Shown piece after piece: positions 1 to 8,110 of a stretch of DNA of 40,217 bases (the first letter of the stretch is position 1; each line of letters opens with the position of its first letter). A model generated the notes under the pieces. The model saw only the letters and a list, made by a program, of their open reading frames with translations. It was not told the DNA's origin and searched no databases. Where the stretch lies: the IMG/VR virus record IMGVR_UViG_3300023174_000329, positions 1 to 40,217 of that record; one strand, given 5' to 3'. A program made the translations under genes and the position numbers. The stretch comes from a virus.

Positions 1-2
1 AT

Positions 3-179
3 GGTTTAAAAACAAAAGGTATTAAATATATAATTTTTGATGGTATGCAAGACACATTAAATATATTTTTAAATCCTGATGGAACTCCTAATGAAAAAAG
101 ATTAAATTCTTATAATATAAAATTAGTGTTAACATTTCCATCAGACGAAAATAGATTGTTTTGTTTGATGGTGCTATAA
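3..179 (+). CDS. Unknown protein, 3' end only (cut by window edge)
   Basis: An open plus frame runs from base 3 to the TAA at 177-179 (58 codons) with no stop. The visible part contains IKYIIFDGMQDTLNIFLN and is mixed hydrophobic/polar. I do not recognise it. The true start lies left of the window. Its stop codon overlaps a TATAATTA late-type box that serves the next gene, so the two genes are tightly packed but probably transcribed separately late in infection. Confidence 0.6.
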   Translation, partial: GLKTKGIKYIIFDGMQDTLNIFLNPDGTPNEKRLNSYNIKLVLTFPSDENRLFCLMVL

Positions 180-182
180 TTA
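175..182 (+). promoter_or_regulatory. T4-like late promoter box (TATAATTA)
   Basis: TATAATTA ends 6 nt before the ATG at 189. The same 6-nt spacing recurs at other late genes here. In T4 late promoters the TATAAATA box covers about -13 to -6, so the transcript would start at or next to the ATG. Confidence 0.5.
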
Positions 183-188
183 TTTATT

Positions 189-2297
189 ATGCGTGATGAC
201 GAATTAATATTATTAGAAAATTTATATAGTAAAGTAGTTATAAACGAAATATCTAGTAAATATGTAGACGAGGTTAAAGACGCGATTGCCGATAATGAAT
301 TGCCTTTCAATAATATATTCGGTGATAAATTGCGTATCGTTATACCAGTAAAAGGAACAAAAACATATACCGAAATACTTGATGCGGTTTCAAAAATTAA
401 AAATTATTCCGGATTCGACCCACAGAAAAAAGAAGTAATAAAAACTATAAAATTAGATCCTAAATACGGGGGAGGTGAAAAGGAACAAAGAATAAATCTA
501 GGTAAAGCTATATCATCATTGAGTATACCAGAAGATCAAAAGAAAAAATTTTTGAATTGGTTTGCAGGATATAATTCAAATATACCAGAAATGGAGAATC
601 TAAAAAAATATAGTATAGTTATATCTAGAAGTCCGATAGATGTTCTTAGAATGTCGGACGTAGGAAATATAAATTCTTGTCACTCTGAAGGCGGACAATA
701 TTTTCATTGTGCTATACAAGAAGCAAAAAAAGGTGGACCGATAGCATATTTAGTTAAAACCAAAGACATTAAAGAATTATCAGAAGACGAATTTCAGAAC
801 GAAGAAATATTTGAAGATTCTTCGCGTGATGTTTCGGGCATAACCGCACTGGCTCGTTTGAGAGTCAGAAAATATGTAAATAAAAATACCGAAGAAGAAA
901 TAGCAGTACCAGAAACTCGCATATATGGTAATAGAGTATCAGGTTTTTATGATACTATAAAAGATTTCTTTAGAGATAAACAACCAGATTTAAATGCTGA
1001 AAATATATCAAAACAATTTAAAAATAAAGAACTATTGAGAACAGGTGGAACATATACTGATTCGGGCGATGATTCATTATTTAATAACATGTTTGATATG
1101 GAAGATAAATTATATGGTTCATTATCACATAGAGGCGAAGACGAAGACGAAGAAAACGGTGATGAAGCCAGAGCCAATCAGTTTGACGAAGAATTGAGAG
1201 AGTTTGATAGAAGATATGGTAACTTCACACATTTTAGTACCGGATATTCCGTAGAAGTGGGAGACGAGGCTGGTTATGTTTATTATAATGCATGGGGCGG
1301 CGTTAAATTTAATATGGATGAAAATATAGAATTCACCGATGATTTTTATAATATAGAATTGGACGATCACTATTCTATAAATTCCATACAAAGATATGAT
1401 CCTAATAGTCAATATGAATATCAAAGAAGATTACCTTACGGTGTAGACGGAGACGAATCATTTGCTCTTAAATTACAAAAGTTTTTTAAAAATTTTTATG
1501 CATATGATTCAACAAGACTCTCTGAAAATCTTAGCCGTTTTCAGGTTGATAGAGACGGCGATATATTTATAGAAGTAGGATTTGGTGATGATAATAATGG
1601 ATCTTCTTTTGATACAGATGATTATAGATATTATTTACAAGAAATAGAAAAATTTGATGAGAATTATGATGAAATTCAAAAAGCATTAGTAAAAGCTTTA
1701 TATTCAGCCGGATTTATAAAAGTTTCAGAAGAAGATGAAAATGTAGTCAAAAATACTTTTGAAACCGAAGAGGAATTAGGACAAGCACTTAAAAAGTTTG
1801 AATATGATAATTCTACCGATACATTTGATTTACATGATGCTCAGTTATTAATTTTGGATGATACTGCATTCGGAACATTTGATCGAGACAAAAATATAAA
1901 TCTGGAAAAAGATTTTTCGGGTTTCTTGGAAAAATTTTTACAGAATTATTTTAAACCAGAACAAAAAGAAAATAAAGATCAAATGACCTTTAAAGGATTT
2001 TTAGAATCCTATCAAACACCTATTCTTAAAAAATACGGTATATCCTTTACACTAACAACCGGAAGAAGGGCAGGCTTTTCTCCAAAGTATAAAGATAAAG
2101 AAACCGGAGTATTGACCGGAAATCTATCATTTAAAATATCTTATTTAAATGATACAACCGCACAACTTATAAAATTCTTAGATGATAATTATGAAGATCT
2201 TGTAAATGTTATGAAACTATTAGCATTTAGATTATTTGATTTGTCTTCTGATTATAGCGAAAATCTTGAAAGAGTCTACGGTAAATTTTTAGCGTAA
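189..2297 (+). CDS. Large late protein with N-terminal ILLE leader, 702 aa
   Basis: Function unknown. Residues 1-13 (MRDDELILLENLY) match the N-termini of two other proteins here (genes at 3490-3867 and 34640-35959) residue for residue at M1, R2, I7-L8-L9-E10, L12 and Y13. The L-L-E at 8-10 fits the (L/I)-x-E cleavage rule of the T4 prohead protease. At about residues 150-185 lies VLRMSDVGNINSCHSEGG followed by YFHCAIQEA and GGPIAYLV, a Cys/His-rich patch I associate with uncharacterised proteins of large phages. The middle is very acidic (EDEDEENGDE). The ATG lies 6 nt after a late box, and no Shine-Dalgarno is present. The stop TAA overlaps the next ATG by one base, so the two genes are probably co-expressed. 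An internal head protein is an inference. Confidence 0.85.
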   Translation: MRDDELILLENLYSKVVINEISSKYVDEVKDAIADNELPFNNIFGDKLRIVIPVKGTKTYTEILDAVSKIKNYSGFDPQKKEVIKTIKLDPKYGGGEKEQRINLGKAISSLSIPEDQKKKFLNWFAGYNSNIPEMENLKKYSIVISRSPIDVLRMSDVGNINSCHSEGGQYFHCAIQEAKKGGPIAYLVKTKDIKELSEDEFQNEEIFEDSSRDVSGITALARLRVRKYVNKNTEEEIAVPETRIYGNRVSGFYDTIKDFFRDKQPDLNAENISKQFKNKELLRTGGTYTDSGDDSLFNNMFDMEDKLYGSLSHRGEDEDEENGDEARANQFDEELREFDRRYGNFTHFSTGYSVEVGDEAGYVYYNAWGGVKFNMDENIEFTDDFYNIELDDHYSINSIQRYDPNSQYEYQRRLPYGVDGDESFALKLQKFFKNFYAYDSTRLSENLSRFQVDRDGDIFIEVGFGDDNNGSSFDTDDYRYYLQEIEKFDENYDEIQKALVKALYSAGFIKVSEEDENVVKNTFETEEELGQALKKFEYDNSTDTFDLHDAQLLILDDTAFGTFDRDKNINLEKDFSGFLEKFLQNYFKPEQKENKDQMTFKGFLESYQTPILKKYGISFTLTTGRRAGFSPKYKDKETGVLTGNLSFKISYLNDTTAQLIKFLDDNYEDLVNVMKLLAFRLFDLSSDYSENLERVYGKFLA

Positions 2298-2977
2298 TGG
2301 AACTAAACGATTTAGATTTTAAAATTGCTGCTAAAAATTATGATAAATTTTTAGATAAACGGCTAGATTCAGTTGATGTTAACGATAACTATCTCAATTA
2401 TTGTATAGGTAGGTTGGCAATAGAAGCCGGAAAAGCAGTTCCTTATTGGGTGTATTCTAATACCACAAATAAAAGACTTAAATTAGATTTGTATATAAGA
2501 ACTATGTCAGAGGAAGACATTAATACAAAATTACCCGAACATTATTTTGATCTAGGTAAATTTGACGTATTAGATATTGTAAAACTATTAATAGAAAAAG
2601 GTTACGATATTCCGGAAAAATTCTTAAAACATATGGAAGATTTGGATACCTATTATAAGGATTCTGATATATATTATATGATTGTAAGGTCTTTGTTATT
2701 CAGTTACAAAATACCATTTAATAAAATTCCTTCGGTTCTCATATATAAAATGGGAGATCATAATTTGTCAAACTCTATTCTATCTGAACTTTTAGTAGGT
2801 GGCAGAATTAAAGAAATTACTCATAGAGGATGGGAATTTTTAAATAGTAAAGGATTAATACATAAAGCTATAAGACTTCAATATATTACAGCAGATGATA
2901 TTCCATCTGATCTAGAAATAAAGATATTAAACGATTCCTTTGGTTTTAAAAATTATTTTAATAGACAGATGCTTTAA
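2297..2977 (+). CDS. Terminally tagged family protein, helical-repeat type, 226 aa
   Basis: Member of the seven-gene family in this window that shares an N-terminal M.LN.LD..I..K and a C-terminal SF.FK.(Y/F)F.R signature; here MELNDLDFKIAAKN and DSFGFKNYFNRQML. This copy is the most divergent at its C-terminus. The core holds repeats of the type VPYWVY, IPEKFLKHM and IPFNKIPSVL at 30-50 residue intervals, suggesting an alpha-helical solenoid (inference). The start codon shares its first base with the stop of the 702-aa gene, and there is no promoter box of its own, so it should be translated from the same late mRNA. No enzymatic motif is visible. Confidence 0.85.
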   Translation: MELNDLDFKIAAKNYDKFLDKRLDSVDVNDNYLNYCIGRLAIEAGKAVPYWVYSNTTNKRLKLDLYIRTMSEEDINTKLPEHYFDLGKFDVLDIVKLLIEKGYDIPEKFLKHMEDLDTYYKDSDIYYMIVRSLLFSYKIPFNKIPSVLIYKMGDHNLSNSILSELLVGGRIKEITHRGWEFLNSKGLIHKAIRLQYITADDIPSDLEIKILNDSFGFKNYFNRQML

Positions 2978-2984
2978 TCCGTGG

Positions 2985-2992
2985 TATAGTTT
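2985..2992 (+). promoter_or_regulatory. Possible degenerate late promoter box (TATAGTTT)
   Basis: TATAGTTT sits 6 nt before the ATG at 2999. The sequence match to TATAAATA is weak; the spacing, identical to better boxes in the window, is the main support. Confidence 0.3.
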
Positions 2993-2998
2993 AAGATC

Positions 2999-3493
2999 AT
3001 GGTGCAGATTGATATAAATCCTGAATGGATAAAAGAAGCCAAAAAAAAGGCTGATGATCTTGGTATACTGAAACATTCATTCATGAAAGGGGAGGGGAAT
3101 CTTGTCGGATTTTTGGGCGAAATAATAGTAGCCAAATTTTTAAATGCTGATATACAAAATACTTACGACTATGATCTGGTTAAAGGAAATATTAAGATAG
3201 ACGTAAAATCAAAAAAATGTACCAGTAAACCAAGAGATCATTACGAATGTTCGGTAGCAGCATATAATACAAAACAAAAGTGTGACTTCTATGTATTTGT
3301 AAGAATTCTAGATACTTTGGATATTGGATGGATTTGTGGTATAATAAGAAAAGAAAAATTTTTTACCAAGGCTAAATTATATAAAAAGGGATTCACCGAT
3401 ACTAGAAATTATATGACTTTCAAAGAAGATACATATAATCTGGAAATAGGCGATTTGGTAGATCTAGGAAAATTTATAAAGATAGCTATTTAA
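2999..3493 (+). CDS. PD-(D/E)XK-like nuclease, 164 aa
   Basis: Probable DNA nuclease of the restriction-endonuclease fold. The expected order is visible: a helix with Glu (GFLGEIIVAKFL, Glu about residue 41), then YDYDLV (Asp about 60), then the core I-D-V-K (KIDVKSKK, about 69-73) giving D-x-K, then a strand-helix-strand pattern ending in DFYVFVRI. Length is normal for a single-domain phage enzyme of this fold. Whether it acts in host DNA breakdown, resolution or recycling is not decidable from sequence. It lies 21 bp after the previous gene. Its TAA overlaps, on the opposite strand, the TAA of the convergent gene ending at 3490, so there is no room for an intergenic terminator. Confidence 0.7.
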   Translation: MVQIDINPEWIKEAKKKADDLGILKHSFMKGEGNLVGFLGEIIVAKFLNADIQNTYDYDLVKGNIKIDVKSKKCTSKPRDHYECSVAAYNTKQKCDFYVFVRILDTLDIGWICGIIRKEKFFTKAKLYKKGFTDTRNYMTFKEDTYNLEIGDLVDLGKFIKIAI

Positions 3494-3867
3494 TCAGCCA
3501 GACTATTTGGTTTCTTTATCTTTATAACAATTTCTCCATAGGCTTCTAACATACCCATATAATGTTGAAAATCTCTTTGTGACATATCTTTCCAATTTTT
3601 CAACTTATCAAATATCTCATCAGCCTTCTTGGTAATCTTTTCAAGACTATCGTAATTATTTGAACAGTATTCATATGGCTTTTCTTTTGCCTTAAAATGC
3701 ACGGATGTTAATAAAGCAGGACCACCCTTTGCCTCGGCTTGTTGTTGTATCTTCTTTGCACCCGCCGAACGTTTATCTATAAAACTTTCTATATCAGTTG
3801 TTTCTTTTTTACCTTCGATTACAACATCATAAAGGTTCTCAAGTAAAATTTGATCTTTGCTTCTCAT
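3490..3867 (-). CDS. Small protein with N-terminal ILLE leader, 125 aa
   Basis: Begins MRSKDQILLENLY, the second of three copies of the 13-residue leader. Position 10 is Glu in L-L-E, as in the copies at 189 and 34640. The remaining about 110 residues are basic and helical (KKIQQQAEAKGG, KADEIFDKLKNWKDMSQRDF) without a known domain. If the leader is a capsid-targeting sequence, this would be a small basic internal protein, like the T4 IP proteins (inference). A TATAAGTA box at 3874-3881 ends 6 nt before the ATG. The gene converges on the nuclease gene with overlapping stop codons. Confidence 0.8.
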   Translation of the reverse strand: MRSKDQILLENLYDVVIEGKKETTDIESFIDKRSAGAKKIQQQAEAKGGPALLTSVHFKAKEKPYEYCSNNYDSLEKITKKADEIFDKLKNWKDMSQRDFQHYMGMLEAYGEIVIKIKKPNSLAD

Positions 3868-3873
3868 TTGATA

Positions 3874-3885
3874 TACTTATAAAAA
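3874..3885. promoter_or_regulatory. Overlapping divergent late promoter boxes
   Basis: On the minus strand TATAAGTA (3881-3874) ends 6 nt before the ATG at 3867. On the plus strand TATAAAAA (3878-3885) ends 4 nt before the ATG at 3890. The two boxes overlap, so one short AT block could serve both divergent genes. Confidence 0.55.
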
Positions 3886-3889
3886 AATT

Positions 3890-5143
3890 ATGGAACAACT
3901 AGAATTTTTTGAGAGGTTGGAAGAGATTAAGAAACCCATTTGTCCGGTTTGCAGTAATTTATTTAAATACAAATATAATAAAACATATTGTTCAGCAGAA
4001 TGTTATTCTTCTATACAAGGACATGGTGAAAAATATTGGGATTCTCTATTAAAAAAAGACAAGAAAGAATTAACAAAAAAAGAAAAAAAAGCATTAAAAG
4101 ATAAAAAATATAGAGAAACTCATGCAAAATATTTAAAAATAAAAAAGAAAGAATATGCTAAAGCCGTTAATTCAATTATTTCAAATAAAAGAAAACAGAA
4201 AGAAAAAGAAATATTTGATCTCTTATCTTCAAGAGAGGAAGAAAAAGAATGGATTCCACTAAAGGAGTGGGAAGACACGTATGAAATAAGACATAATAAA
4301 GAAACTGATGAAGTAGAGTTAAGATATAAACACAATAAAAAAATATTAAGTTCTTGTTTTTCTAAATGTAATGAATATTATTTGTATTATTTACAAAATA
4401 AAAATAAAAAGTCTAATATAGCAGTTCATGTTTTAGCGGCAAAAATATTTTTAAAAAATTCAAATAGTCTTCCATTCGTTAAACATAAAGATGGAGATAT
4501 TAAAAACAATAAAATATCAAATTTAACTTGGTCGGAAATCCCTAAAAGACTTGCAGAAAAATGTTCTAGTTTTAAGGGAATAATAAATGTTTATAAAGAT
4601 GGAATATTTTTATATTCACTTCGCGGTAAAAAGGAAATAAAAGATAAAGGATTTTGTGACTCTTTTGTTTATAAATGTGTTTATGGTATAAGCGAATCAC
4701 ATAAGGGATATACGTTTGAAAGACATGGTTTATCAGAAGAAGAAAAAAAAGAAAAACAAAAAATTTATTTAGAAAAAAAAATTAAAGATAGACCAAAAAA
4801 AGTAAAATATATGTCAGATCGTTTGAAAAATGATCCAGAATTTAAAATTCTTACTATGTTGAGAAAAAGAATTCTCAATGTAATAAAAGGTAAGAGGCGT
4901 TATAGATCAATAGATTTATTAGGTTGTACAGTTTCGGAAGCAAGAGTACATTTAGAAAAACAATTTAAAGAAGGAATGACATGGGATAATCATGGAAAAT
5001 ATGGTTGGCACATAGATCATATTATACCTTGTGCATCATTTGACCTTACAGATCCAGAACAACAAAAGAAATGCTTTCATTATACTAATTTGCAACCATT
5101 ATGGTGGAAAGAAAACATTTCCAAAGGTAATAAGATTATATGA
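3890..5143 (+). CDS. HNH homing-type endonuclease with zinc knuckle, NUMOD4-like and two HNH-like regions, 417 aa
   Basis: Free-standing mobile endonuclease. An N-terminal Cys4 knuckle (CPVCSNLF...YCSAEC, about 19-37) is followed by a Lys-rich helix. EWIPLKEWEDTYEIR (about 115-130) matches NUMOD4. VHVLAAKIFLKN...HKDGDIKNNKISNLTW (about 178-216) matches an HNH_3-type module. The C-terminus (about 345-415) has a second nuclease-like module, GWHIDHIIPC...FHYTNLQPLWWKENISKGNK, which recurs in the next gene. An enzyme of this type would cut DNA to spread its own locus. The gene is very AT-rich. Its TGA overlaps the next ATG (ATGA), coupling the two endonucleases. Confidence 0.9.
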   Translation: MEQLEFFERLEEIKKPICPVCSNLFKYKYNKTYCSAECYSSIQGHGEKYWDSLLKKDKKELTKKEKKALKDKKYRETHAKYLKIKKKEYAKAVNSIISNKRKQKEKEIFDLLSSREEEKEWIPLKEWEDTYEIRHNKETDEVELRYKHNKKILSSCFSKCNEYYLYYLQNKNKKSNIAVHVLAAKIFLKNSNSLPFVKHKDGDIKNNKISNLTWSEIPKRLAEKCSSFKGIINVYKDGIFLYSLRGKKEIKDKGFCDSFVYKCVYGISESHKGYTFERHGLSEEEKKEKQKIYLEKKIKDRPKKVKYMSDRLKNDPEFKILTMLRKRILNVIKGKRRYRSIDLLGCTVSEARVHLEKQFKEGMTWDNHGKYGWHIDHIIPCASFDLTDPEQQKKCFHYTNLQPLWWKENISKGNKII

Positions 5144-5757
5144 AGACTTATAGTAAAAATTGTATTATATGTAATAGAGAAATCACAGGTCTTCGGAAAA
5201 AAAAACTTTGTGACAATCAAGAATGTAAAAAACAAAATGCTAAAAACATTTCCACAAAGATACAACAAAATAGAACATTGGAAGAAAGAAAAAAACATGC
5301 TGAAATATGTAAAAAATGGAGAAAGAAGACAGGTTACAAAAATAAAAGAAAATACGGTAAAGGCACAGGTATAAAATATAAAATGATGTATAATCTTAAT
5401 GGTAGATTCCATCAGGCATTAAAGGCTCAAAACACTAAAAATAGTGGAAAGTGTCTAGAATTATTAGGATGTTCTATAGAATACTTTATGGATTATTTGG
5501 AAAGTAGATTTAAACAAGGAATGGTGTGGATGAATTATGGTCAATATGGCTGGCATTTGGATCACATCAAACCTTGCATAGCTTTTGATCTATCAGATAC
5601 CAAACAACAAGAGGAATGTTTTCACTACACAAACTTACAACCTCTATGGTGGTGGGAGAATATTTCAAAGAATGAAATGATTTCCCATCTTAAAAAATCT
5701 ATAGAGTTTAAAAATATTTTTACAAAACCCAATTTACAACACTCTAAGAGCCAATAA
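5140..5757 (+). CDS. HNH-type endonuclease, paralogue of the upstream C-terminal module, 205 aa
   Basis: N-terminal zinc knuckle (CIICNREI...LCDNQECKK), a basic linker, then LLGCSIEYFMDYLESRFKQG, GWHLDHIKPC and CFHYTNLQPLWWWENISKNE. This is clearly the same module as the last 75 residues of the upstream protein, so the pair arose by duplication of the nuclease domain. Catalytic His-Asp-His are visible in WHLDHIKP. It overlaps the upstream gene by 4 bp (ATGA). No late box precedes it, so it depends on the upstream transcript. Confidence 0.88.
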   Translation: MKTYSKNCIICNREITGLRKKKLCDNQECKKQNAKNISTKIQQNRTLEERKKHAEICKKWRKKTGYKNKRKYGKGTGIKYKMMYNLNGRFHQALKAQNTKNSGKCLELLGCSIEYFMDYLESRFKQGMVWMNYGQYGWHLDHIKPCIAFDLSDTKQQEECFHYTNLQPLWWWENISKNEMISHLKKSIEFKNIFTKPNLQHSKSQ

Positions 5758-5808
5758 AAACTTGTCCAAAGGAGCAAAAATTTTATGAACTATCGCTTGT
5801 TATATACT

Positions 5809-6732
5809 TTATCTGTTATAAAAGAAAGATTTAAAACTAAGAGATTCCTTTATAGAAACTCCCATAACCTTATCCAATAATTTTTTAAGTCTAGTATCTT
5901 CCCCATTATAAAATTTTTTAGCAAATTTTAAATATATATTGATATGGTCTTGAAACTTTTTACTTTTAAAAAAATCCATAAGTATAGGAACCTCATCCGC
6001 AGAACCATATTTAATAATCAAATTAAGCAATATTTGTAAATCTTCTCCATAAGAATAAAAAAGTTTAGTTTCTTCTTCGTATTCTTTATTAGAATTTTTT
6101 AAAATATTTTTAAGATCTTTTGTCTGATCGATTATGTTATTAAACTCCTTATATAGTTCCGTTGTAAAATTATCAATATATTTATAAAAAGGATTGCCAT
6201 CATCCTCTTCAAAATTTTCTATAATATATGCTAAAGTAGCAATCGTATAATATCTTTCATTGCATATAGCTTCTATTATAAAATCAGGTATTTCGTGTGT
6301 ATAGTCTCGTTCCACCATATCCCTGAATATAAAATAACTTTCCTTTGGATAATCTTCATAAATATAAGCAAAGGATAAAGGAAAGGGAAAATTCTCTCTT
6401 ACAACCCCATAAATAAAATTTTCGGACATACTATCATTACTCTGAACACCTAATAAAACATCATTATATTTTTCATCTTCTATATCAAATCCTTTTTTAA
6501 GTAGAGTGTTTAATATATCAACACAAATAGATTCTACCTGTGGAAAATTTCCGTCATATCTTTCTTCTCTGGTTATTTCCGAAAACAATTCTTGAGGAAC
6601 TTCTTTACCTGAATTTATTAGATATATTATATAACCTTGAAGTTCAATAGTATATGAATTACCAAAAAGCCTAATAGGATCTATTTTACTTTTATGTATT
6701 ATAGCATAATCTAAATGGTTCAACTCAATCAT
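5809..6732 (-). CDS. Terminally tagged family protein, helical-repeat type, 307 aa
   Basis: Begins MIELNHLDYAIIHKS and ends ESLSFKSFFYNR, the paired end signatures of the family. The roughly 280-residue core has spaced VPQELFSEI / IPDFIIEAI / VPILMDFF segments, suggesting an alpha-solenoid. No catalytic motif is visible. It is the most downstream of three adjacent minus-strand paralogues (5809-8056). It has its own perfect TATAAATA box at 6749-6742, 9 nt before the ATG, so it is a late gene independent of its neighbours. Confidence 0.85.
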   Translation of the reverse strand: MIELNHLDYAIIHKSKIDPIRLFGNSYTIELQGYIIYLINSGKEVPQELFSEITREERYDGNFPQVESICVDILNTLLKKGFDIEDEKYNDVLLGVQSNDSMSENFIYGVVRENFPFPLSFAYIYEDYPKESYFIFRDMVERDYTHEIPDFIIEAICNERYYTIATLAYIIENFEEDDGNPFYKYIDNFTTELYKEFNNIIDQTKDLKNILKNSNKEYEEETKLFYSYGEDLQILLNLIIKYGSADEVPILMDFFKSKKFQDHINIYLKFAKKFYNGEDTRLKKLLDKVMGVSIKESLSFKSFFYNR

Positions 6733-6741
6733 ATATTAAAC

Positions 6742-6749
6742 TATTTATA
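6742..6749 (-). promoter_or_regulatory. T4-like late promoter box (TATAAATA)
   Basis: Exact TATAAATA on the minus strand, ending 9 nt before the ATG at 6732. It overlaps the 3' end of the upstream paralogue. Confidence 0.65.
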
Positions 6750-7392
6750 CTATATTCTTATAAAAAAAGGATCTGAACGATTCGGTCTTTACAGAATCGT
6801 CATCACCCAAAGAATTCAATAGTTTCCATGCGGATTTTGCATTTTCCTTTAATTTTTCGTTATTCCCTTTAGTGTTGCGGATATTATATAGACTCTGTAT
6901 GAATAAAGGATATTCTCTTTTACTTTTTTTCAGTCTCTTTAATAATATCACAGGCGGAACTATAAATGTTAAAAGATTAGTACATAAAAATCTAATTGAT
7001 ATATCGTGTACCTTATCCATATATTTTATTAAAATATCTTCGGGTATTTCTTTTTTAATATCAGTATAAGCAAAAATAACCCTAAGAATTCTATCTGGAT
7101 GACCGTTCATAGTTATATCCATGAACATATCATACATTTGTTTTTGTTTTGGATTTTTACTATTATTAGACTCATCACTTAAATATTCTCTAAATAATCC
7201 TAGCCCTATTTGCGGATCATACAAGTCCAATTCATTTTCACTTATTCCGACCCGACCATATAGACCATTATCCACTATATACATATTCAAAAGTTCACCA
7301 GCATCAAAATCATTTTTTAATATATTATGAATATACCTTCTTGGGTTTTTTTGCTTTACGATTATCTTACAGTCCATTATGTTAAGGTTCAT
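6745..7392 (-). CDS. Terminally tagged family protein, helical-repeat type, 215 aa
   Basis: Ends of the family are present: MNLNIMDCKIIVKQKNPR at the start and ESFRSFFYKNIV at the end. The core has IPEDILIKYM and VPPVILLKRL segments separated by about 33 residues, again suggesting helical repeats. Its N-terminal 30 residues are closest to those of the upstream neighbour (both KQKN followed by Arg), so the pair is a recent tandem duplication. A less perfect box (TATAAGAA, 7412-7405) lies 12 nt before the ATG. Function unknown. Confidence 0.85.
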   Translation of the reverse strand: MNLNIMDCKIIVKQKNPRRYIHNILKNDFDAGELLNMYIVDNGLYGRVGISENELDLYDPQIGLGLFREYLSDESNNSKNPKQKQMYDMFMDITMNGHPDRILRVIFAYTDIKKEIPEDILIKYMDKVHDISIRFLCTNLLTFIVPPVILLKRLKKSKREYPLFIQSLYNIRNTKGNNEKLKENAKSAWKLLNSLGDDDSVKTESFRSFFYKNIV

Positions 7393-7393
7393 A

Positions 7394-8056
7394 TTATTTT
7401 ATTTTCTTATAAAAAAAGGATTTAAAGGATTCTTGGTTTACCTGATTATCATTTTCCATTTCTTTCATCTCAAGCTTTTTCATACGATCATAGGTTTTTC
7501 TGATAGCGTTTTGAAGTTTTTTACTTGTAGCAACCGTATTAATTTGATATAGTCTATTTATAAACGATGTGGCTTGTTTATCGTCCTTTAAGAGAGTTGA
7601 TAAAAAATAATCAGGCGGAACTATATTATATTGGGATATGATATGAGAAACCAAATATCTAAATTGACCATAACCAAATTCCAAATAATGATCTATTAAT
7701 TCTTTCGGTATATTTTCTTCTCTTCCAATCTCAATAAAATTAGTAATAGATAAAAATACACTCGCCGCGCTTTCAGACTTTGAATATATTTCTATATACA
7801 TATCATATAATTTTTTTGCCAGAGGATTATTCGGGTCATCAAAATAATACATCAAGGATCTTTTCGAAAGATTGATATCATATAATTCCAATTCGATTTC
7901 AGGAATACCGATCTTTTCATACAATCTATTATTCCTAATATAAGAGAACAAATCCTTATTATTACCAAACGCCCCACGCATCAAAATGTTTATAGTAAAA
8001 TCACGAACATTTTTTTGCTTATATATAATATCAAAATCTAGTTCATTTAGTTTCAT
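7394..8056 (-). CDS. Terminally tagged family protein, helical-repeat type, 220 aa
   Basis: I choose the ATG at 8056 (MKLNELDFDIIYKQKN), because that places the family signature at residue 1; an in-frame TTG at 8071 would add five residues. The C-terminus is ESFKSFFYKKIK. The core has IPKELIDHYL and VPPDYFLSTL spaced like the neighbour's. A perfect late box at 8110-8103 lies too far upstream for this ATG but exactly 6 nt before a 17-codon ORF (8096-8043) that overlaps this start in another frame, so expression may involve coupling or frameshifting (inference). Confidence 0.82.
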   Translation of the reverse strand: MKLNELDFDIIYKQKNVRDFTINILMRGAFGNNKDLFSYIRNNRLYEKIGIPEIELELYDINLSKRSLMYYFDDPNNPLAKKLYDMYIEIYSKSESAASVFLSITNFIEIGREENIPKELIDHYLEFGYGQFRYLVSHIISQYNIVPPDYFLSTLLKDDKQATSFINRLYQINTVATSKKLQNAIRKTYDRMKKLEMKEMENDNQVNQESFKSFFYKKIK

Positions 8057-8096
8057 AATAGATTTTATCAAGAATTAGATGGTCAGAATCTTTCAT
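8043..8096 (-). CDS. 17-codon ORF encoding an ILLE-like leader
   Basis: Reads MKDSDHLILDKIYYETK then TGA. It parallels the MRDNDAILLESLY leader (M1, basic 2, D5, L9, acidic 10, Y13), with Asp in place of Glu10. The ATG stands 6 nt after a perfect TATAAATA box, the same spacing as full-length late genes, so this is the predicted first start codon of the transcript. It overlaps the ATG of the 220-aa gene in a different frame. It could be a leader peptide, a decayed tagged gene or the 5' part of a frameshift product. Confidence 0.4.
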   Translation of the reverse strand: MKDSDHLILDKIYYETK

Positions 8097-8102
8097 TTGA
8101 AA

Positions 8103-8110
8103 TATTTATA
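8103..8110 (-). promoter_or_regulatory. T4-like late promoter box (TATAAATA)
   Basis: Exact TATAAATA read on the minus strand, 6 nt before the ATG of the 17-codon leader ORF and 46 nt before the ATG at 8056. Confidence 0.65.

Noticed and set aside
2297-2977. Ankyrin-repeat protein
   Set aside because: The helical repeats lack the G.TPLH.A and N....G.T signatures. Only a general alpha-solenoid is supported.
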